From the NCBI GenBank assembly GCA_039933175.1, contig JBDTOR010000088.1:1-9660 (forward strand): 9,660 nt of DNA, written 5' to 3'. Positions within the stretch are counted from its first letter, which is position 1, and every line of letters starts with the position of its first letter. Both the position numbers and the translations under genes were made by a program. Below, piece by piece: positions 6,790 to 9,660 of the stretch. This stretch comes from Hyphomicrobium_A sp039933175. GTDB taxonomy: Bacteria; Pseudomonadota; Alphaproteobacteria; Rhizobiales; Hyphomicrobiaceae. The notes below the pieces were generated by a model. That model worked only from the letters and a program-made list of their open reading frames with translations, did not search any database and had not been told where the DNA came from.

Positions 6790-6804
6790 TTAACGCGTTC
6801 TTAC
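6790..6804 (-). promoter_or_regulatory. CtrA-like box upstream of Gly/Arg-rich gene
   Basis: Read on the minus strand: GTAA, 7 bases, TTAA, followed by CC. Counting one further C outside this range, it matches TTAA-N7-TTAAC at 8 of 9 positions. It lies about 55 bp before the ATG at 6858, inside a 125-bp gap in which no convincing sigma70 promoter was found. Confidence 0.2.
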
Positions 6805-6840
6805 TGCGTCTCGCTCCGCGGCGCAGGGAAAGCCAACCCC

Positions 6841-6846
6841 AAGGAG
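6841..6846 (+). promoter_or_regulatory. Ribosome binding site of Gly/Arg-rich secreted protein
   Basis: AAGGAG, the strongest Shine-Dalgarno in this part of the window, 11 bases before the ATG at 6858. It selects this start over upstream in-frame codons (the frame is open from 6654) and over the nearby internal Met codons. Confidence 0.65.
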
Positions 6847-6857
6847 ACCGACAACCA

Positions 6858-7346
6858 ATGACAACAAGAGCAATGATGGCGGCCGCCGCCATTGGCGGGT
6901 TGCTCACGGCGCTTGCCGTGACCCCGTCGGCGGACGCCCTTCCACTGGCCAAGTCCCAGCAGGCTTCAACCCAGGGGCTCGTGACCCAGGTGGCGCGTGG
7001 TGGCGGGCGTGGCGGCGGCGGCTTCGGCGGCCGGGCCGGCGGTATCTCCCGTGGGTTCGGCGGACCCGGACGGGGAATTTCCCGCGGATTCCGCGGACCT
7101 GGGCCGGGAAGCTTCAATCGCGGCCGGGGCGGCCCCCGCGCCCACTACAACGGCCCGCGCGGTGGTCACAACCACCACCATCGCGGTCCGCGTTTCCGCG
7201 GTTATGGCTATGCGGCTCCCTTCGTCGGCTACGGCGCCTACTACTATGGCGGCTACGGCGACGACTGCCGTTGGCTGCGGCGCCGGGCGCAAGCCACCGG
7301 CAGCGCCTACTGGTGGGATCGCTACTACGCCTGCATAGAAGATTAA
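6858..7346 (+). CDS. Gly/Arg-rich secreted protein with two-Cys/WW C-terminal module
   Basis: A 162-residue protein. A Sec signal peptide (AAAAIGGLLTALAVTPSADA, cleavage near residue 27) leads to a low-complexity middle of Gly/Arg repeats (about 47-100). Within it are two tandem 11-residue units, GISRGFGGPGR (62-72) and GISRGFRGPGP (73-83). Next come a His cluster (HNHHHR, 104-109) and a Tyr/Gly-rich stretch (115-134). It ends in the module running from Cys137 to Cys159, with RRRAQAT and WWDRYYAC, the same module and Cys spacing as in the protein encoded at 6388. It is likely periplasmic or cell-envelope. The basic Gly-rich part could bind nucleic acid, polysaccharide or metal, but this is speculation. 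A strong hairpin 20 bp after the stop probably ends its transcript. Confidence 0.82.
   Translation: MTTRAMMAAAAIGGLLTALAVTPSADALPLAKSQQASTQGLVTQVARGGGRGGGGFGGRAGGISRGFGGPGRGISRGFRGPGPGSFNRGRGGPRAHYNGPRGGHNHHHRGPRFRGYGYAAPFVGYGAYYYGGYGDDCRWLRRRAQATGSAYWWDRYYACIED
7041..7106 (+). repeat. Two tandem 33-bp units inside Gly/Arg-rich gene
   Basis: Units 7041-7073 and 7074-7106 encode GISRGFGGPGR and GISRGFRGPGP. They are imperfect at DNA level but share the reading frame and most codons, as expected from a slipped duplication within a coding region. Confidence 0.6.
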
Positions 7347-7365
7347 GCAGTCGCGGCAATGCTGG

Positions 7366-7388
7366 GGGCCGGAGCGATCCGGCCCTTT
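7366..7388 (+). terminator. Strong hairpin with GNRA-type loop, likely terminator
   Basis: GGGCCGGA (7366-7373) pairs perfectly with TCCGGCCC (7378-7385) around the loop GCGA, a GNRA tetraloop, and is followed by TTT. The stem starts 20 bp after the stop of the Gly/Arg-rich gene. The T-run is short, so termination may be partial, but the fold would be very stable. Its position argues against an ATG at 7359 as the start of the next gene. Confidence 0.6.
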
Positions 7389-7421
7389 ACGCATTGGCAG
7401 CGACGCGAGCACTATCCGGCG

Positions 7422-7967
7422 ATGTCCGAGACGACGATCAACCTTGACGCCGCCGTCGCAAGCGTCCGGCGCTGGGCCGAGGTTGCCCACCCGGAGCGCC
7501 TTACCGACCAGCTCGACACGATCTTTTTCGAGGCAAGCGGCACCAAGTCGTTTGCGAGCGAGGATGCGCGCGCAGCCTTTCGCGAGCGCTGGCTGGCGCG
7601 CTACCTCGTCCATTACCCGCAGTGGGCCTATCTGGCGATGACGCCGGACGGCACGGTGGCCGGCTATCTCCTCGGCGCGCTCGATGAGGCGACCGGCTTT
7701 GACGATTTCGCGGCTGCCGCGGTGCAGTTTCCCGCCCATCTGCACGTCAACCTGTCGCCGGCCTTCCGTAATCGCGGGATCGGCGCTGGGCTGATCGAGG
7801 CTTTCGCCGCCGACGCCGCCCGGGCCGGCGCCAAGGGCGTGCACGTCGTGACCTCCGCGGATGCGCGCAACGTGCGCTTTTATGAGCGTGTTGGCTTTCA
7901 TCCGCGCGCCCGCACGACGGTCAACGACCGCGAGTTGGTCTTCCTCGGCCGCCAACTCGGCGACTAG
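7422..7967 (+). CDS. GNAT family N-acetyltransferase
   Basis: A 181-residue cytosolic acyltransferase. The acetyl-CoA binding motif A is clear: beta-strand HLHVNLSP (107-113), then RNRGIG (116-121, the R/Q-x-x-G-x-G pyrophosphate loop) and a helix to about 137. Motif B follows as HVVTSADARNVRFYERVGF (141-159), with the usual Asn and Tyr. The N-terminal half, with FFEASGTKSF (35-44) and VAGYLLGALD (79-88), resembles a recurrent alphaproteobacterial GNAT subfamily. The substrate cannot be read from sequence. The frame is open from an ATG at 7359, but that codon lies before a stable hairpin and lacks a binding site. ATG 7422 (MSETTINLD) places the gene after the hairpin, though its own Shine-Dalgarno (GAG, 12 bases off) is weak. 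Confidence 0.85.
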   Translation: MSETTINLDAAVASVRRWAEVAHPERLTDQLDTIFFEASGTKSFASEDARAAFRERWLARYLVHYPQWAYLAMTPDGTVAGYLLGALDEATGFDDFAAAAVQFPAHLHVNLSPAFRNRGIGAGLIEAFAADAARAGAKGVHVVTSADARNVRFYERVGFHPRARTTVNDRELVFLGRQLGD

Positions 7968-7975
7968 GATCTCCC

Positions 7976-7985
7976 CCGTTAACGG
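7976..7985. promoter_or_regulatory. Palindrome CCGTTAACGG upstream of cyclase gene
   Basis: A perfect 10-bp palindrome in the 99-bp gap, about 30 bp upstream of a -10-like TATAGT and 81 bp before the cyclase ATG. It could be a small operator or chance. Confidence 0.2.
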
Positions 7986-8013
7986 CAAGCCCCTTCCCCG
8001 GACGCTTCGCTCG

Positions 8014-8019
8014 TATAGT
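8014..8019 (+). promoter_or_regulatory. -10-like TATAGT before cyclase gene
   Basis: TATAGT matches TATAAT at five of six positions, 47 bp before the ATG at 8067. No recognisable -35 lies at 16-18 bp (the region is C-rich). If it is a promoter, it may depend on an activator. Confidence 0.3.
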
Positions 8020-8066
8020 CTGCGCCCGTCTTGTTGGCCCCGTCTTGATTGAGATGATCGGCTCCG

Positions 8067-9660
8067 ATGCACGTCTTATGGCGCGGCGACACACTGCAGC
8101 GGTTGCGGCTCGTCTCGGGGCTCATCCTCTTCACGTTCGCCGGTACGCACTTCATCAACCATGCGCTGGGGCTGATCAGCATCGACATGATGCAGATGGT
8201 GCAGCAGTGGCGCTGGACCGTGACGCGCTCCTGGCCGGGCACCATCGTGCTGCTGGCCGCGCTGCTCACGCACGCCTCGCTGGGCCTCTACAAGCTGGCG
8301 GGGCGTGCCACTCTGCGGCTGCCGCGCTGGGAGCTGGTGCAGATCCTGCTGGGCGTCTCGATCCCCTTCCTGCTGCTGCCGCACATCGTCAACACGCGGA
8401 TCGCGCACGTCTACTTCAACGTGAACGACATCTACGTCTACGAACTGGCGCGCCTGTGGCCGGCGAGCGCGATCATACAAAGCCTGCTGCTCGTCATCGT
8501 CTGGGTGCACGGCTGCATGGGCATTCACTTCTGGCTGCGCCTTTATCCGCCATATCGCCGCGTGTTTCCCATTCTGCTGACGCTGGCCGTCATCATTCCG
8601 CTGGCAGCGTTGGGCGGCTTTGCCGTCGCGGGCAGCAATGTCGCCGCCGCCATCGAAATCCCGTCGGTGTTCGCCAACCTCAAACTACTCACTCGCTGGC
8701 CGGATGCCCTATCGGGCGAAACGCTTGGCTGGCTGCGCAATCTTGTGCGAATCGAGTTCGGCGCGGTGCTGGTCGTCGTCAGCGGCTGCCTCGCCTGGAC
8801 GTACTTCGCCCGCATCGCCGGCCCGAAGGTGACCGTCGCCTACACCGCCGGGCCAACGGTCAAGGTGCCGCAAGGACCGACGCTGCTTGAGATCAGCCGC
8901 ATGATGCGCGTGCCGCATGCTTCCGTGTGCGGGGGCCGCGCGCGCTGCTCGACCTGCCGCGTACGCATCGAGCGCGGCTCGTTCGCGCTGCCGTCGCCCA
9001 CATTTCCTGAGAGTGTCACGCTCGGCAGCATCGGGGCGCCGCCCAACGTGCGGCTCGCCTGCCAGATCCGTCCCGAGCACTATCTCGTCGTCACACGCAT
9101 TTTGAAGTCCGACAGCGCCGGCCCCGAGGCGGGCGAGATCGAAGAGGCCGATTCCGCCGGAGTCGAGAAGACGCTGGTCGTGATGTTCGTCGACCTGCGA
9201 GACTTCACGCGTCTGTCGGAAAAGCGGCTGCCGTTCGACATCGTCTATGTGCTCAACGAGTTCTTCGGCGTCGTCGGCGCGGCCATCACCGCGCACGGCG
9301 GCTGGATCGACAAGTTCCTCGGCGACGGGCTGCTCGCCGTGTTCGGACAGCACGACGGTGTCGAAGCCGGCTGCCGGCAGGCGTTGCGCACCGCCCGCGA
9401 TATCGACCTCGCGCTCGATCGCATCAACCTGCAACTCGAGGCCGAGCTCGGACACCCGCTCGCCGTCGGCATCGGCATCGATGCCGGGCCGCTGCTGCTC
9501 GGCCGCATCGGCTACGGCGACTCCGTCGACTTCACCGTCATCGGCAACGCCGTCAACGTCGCCAGCCGCCTCGAGGCGCTGACCAAGGAGAAGCAGGTGC
9601 AGCTCATCCTCTCGCGCGAGGTGGCACTGCGGGCCGGGTGGGAGCCGCCGGCGGAAATGG
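8067..9660 (+). CDS. cyaC: CyaC-like redox-sensing class III adenylate cyclase, 3' end outside window
   Basis: 531 codons are visible, with no stop before the window end. Residues 14-250 hold about six TM helices resembling diheme-b anchors of succinate:quinone oxidoreductase. Histidines sit in or near the helices: H28/H32, H69, H106/H114 and H148/H154. Residues about 254-345 form a 2Fe-2S ferredoxin domain with Cys288-x5-Cys294-x2-Cys297 and Cys332, the adrenodoxin-like spacing. From about 368 comes a class III cyclase. Metal-binding Asp376 and Asp420, adenine-selecting Lys416, Thr490 in the second purine position (class IIIb feature) and transition-state Asn497/Arg501 are all present. The characterised Sinorhizobium meliloti CyaC has this architecture and makes cAMP in response to quinone redox state; I infer the same here. 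An in-frame TGA at 8055 limits the start to this ATG or later. The binding site is weak. Confidence 0.9.
   Translation, partial: MHVLWRGDTLQRLRLVSGLILFTFAGTHFINHALGLISIDMMQMVQQWRWTVTRSWPGTIVLLAALLTHASLGLYKLAGRATLRLPRWELVQILLGVSIPFLLLPHIVNTRIAHVYFNVNDIYVYELARLWPASAIIQSLLLVIVWVHGCMGIHFWLRLYPPYRRVFPILLTLAVIIPLAALGGFAVAGSNVAAAIEIPSVFANLKLLTRWPDALSGETLGWLRNLVRIEFGAVLVVVSGCLAWTYFARIAGPKVTVAYTAGPTVKVPQGPTLLEISRMMRVPHASVCGGRARCSTCRVRIERGSFALPSPTFPESVTLGSIGAPPNVRLACQIRPEHYLVVTRILKSDSAGPEAGEIEEADSAGVEKTLVVMFVDLRDFTRLSEKRLPFDIVYVLNEFFGVVGAAITAHGGWIDKFLGDGLLAVFGQHDGVEAGCRQALRTARDIDLALDRINLQLEAELGHPLAVGIGIDAGPLLLGRIGYGDSVDFTVIGNAVNVASRLEALTKEKQVQLILSREVALRAGWEPPAEM

Noticed and set aside
6757..6800. GGAAC near 6770 as an EcfG-type stress promoter
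   Set aside because: No CGTT-type -10 element lies at the required 16-17 bp; the only CGTT is about 10 bp away.
6966..8072. 368-codon open frame on the minus strand
   Set aside because: It is antisense to the Gly/Arg-rich gene and the GNAT gene. The C-terminal half is an Ala/Val/Pro low-complexity string from the reversed Gly repeats, with no domain seen.
8045..8890. 281-codon open frame on the plus strand in another frame
   Set aside because: It overlaps the cyclase gene, whose frame holds TM helices, ferredoxin cysteines and catalytic residues.
8709..9455. 248-codon open frame on the minus strand
   Set aside because: It is antisense to the ferredoxin and cyclase domains and has no recognisable motif.

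Overview
The window looks like chromosomal DNA of a GC-rich alphaproteobacterium, probably of the Rhizobiales/Hyphomicrobiales. This rests on family content: a Usg-type protein, a DUF1285 protein, a moxR-DUF58-DUF4159 type operon, a CyaC-like membrane cyclase, and small secreted proteins ending in a Cys/Trp-Trp module. No species can be named from sequence alone. I see no rRNA, tRNA, CRISPR array, insertion sequence or phage gene, and every gap between genes is under 200 bp.

Left part (1-4006, minus strand): a tight operon transcribed leftwards. A MoxR AAA+ ATPase is followed after 7 bp by a DUF58 protein, whose stop overlaps by 4 bp the start of a large membrane protein. That protein has a BatA-like double-TM N-terminus, is probably of the DUF4159 class, and runs off the left edge. 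The set suggests a MoxR/VWA chaperone-like module acting at the membrane.

Middle (4007-5866): a divergent intergenic region leads into a DUF1285 gene (plus). This converges on, and overlaps by 14 bp, a usg gene (minus). usg has a good sigma70-like promoter whose spacer is filled by a perfect inverted repeat. Divergent from usg is a MarC-family membrane protein (plus), preceded by a strong hairpin.

Right part (5867-9660, all plus): three small exported proteins come first. One is a putative lipoprotein. The other two are secreted proteins, one short and one Gly/Arg-rich, that share the same C-terminal two-cysteine module. A perfect 8-bp stem with a GNRA-type loop then separates them from a GNAT acetyltransferase, whose start is best moved downstream of that hairpin. 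The window ends inside a large gene joining six TM helices rich in histidine, an adrenodoxin-like 2Fe-2S domain and a class III (IIIb-like) nucleotide cyclase. This is the architecture of the redox/quinone-responsive adenylate cyclase CyaC of Sinorhizobium meliloti.

The most notable items are this redox cyclase, the paired secreted Cys/WW proteins, and the promoter-embedded inverted repeat of usg. No wholly new multi-gene system is evident.
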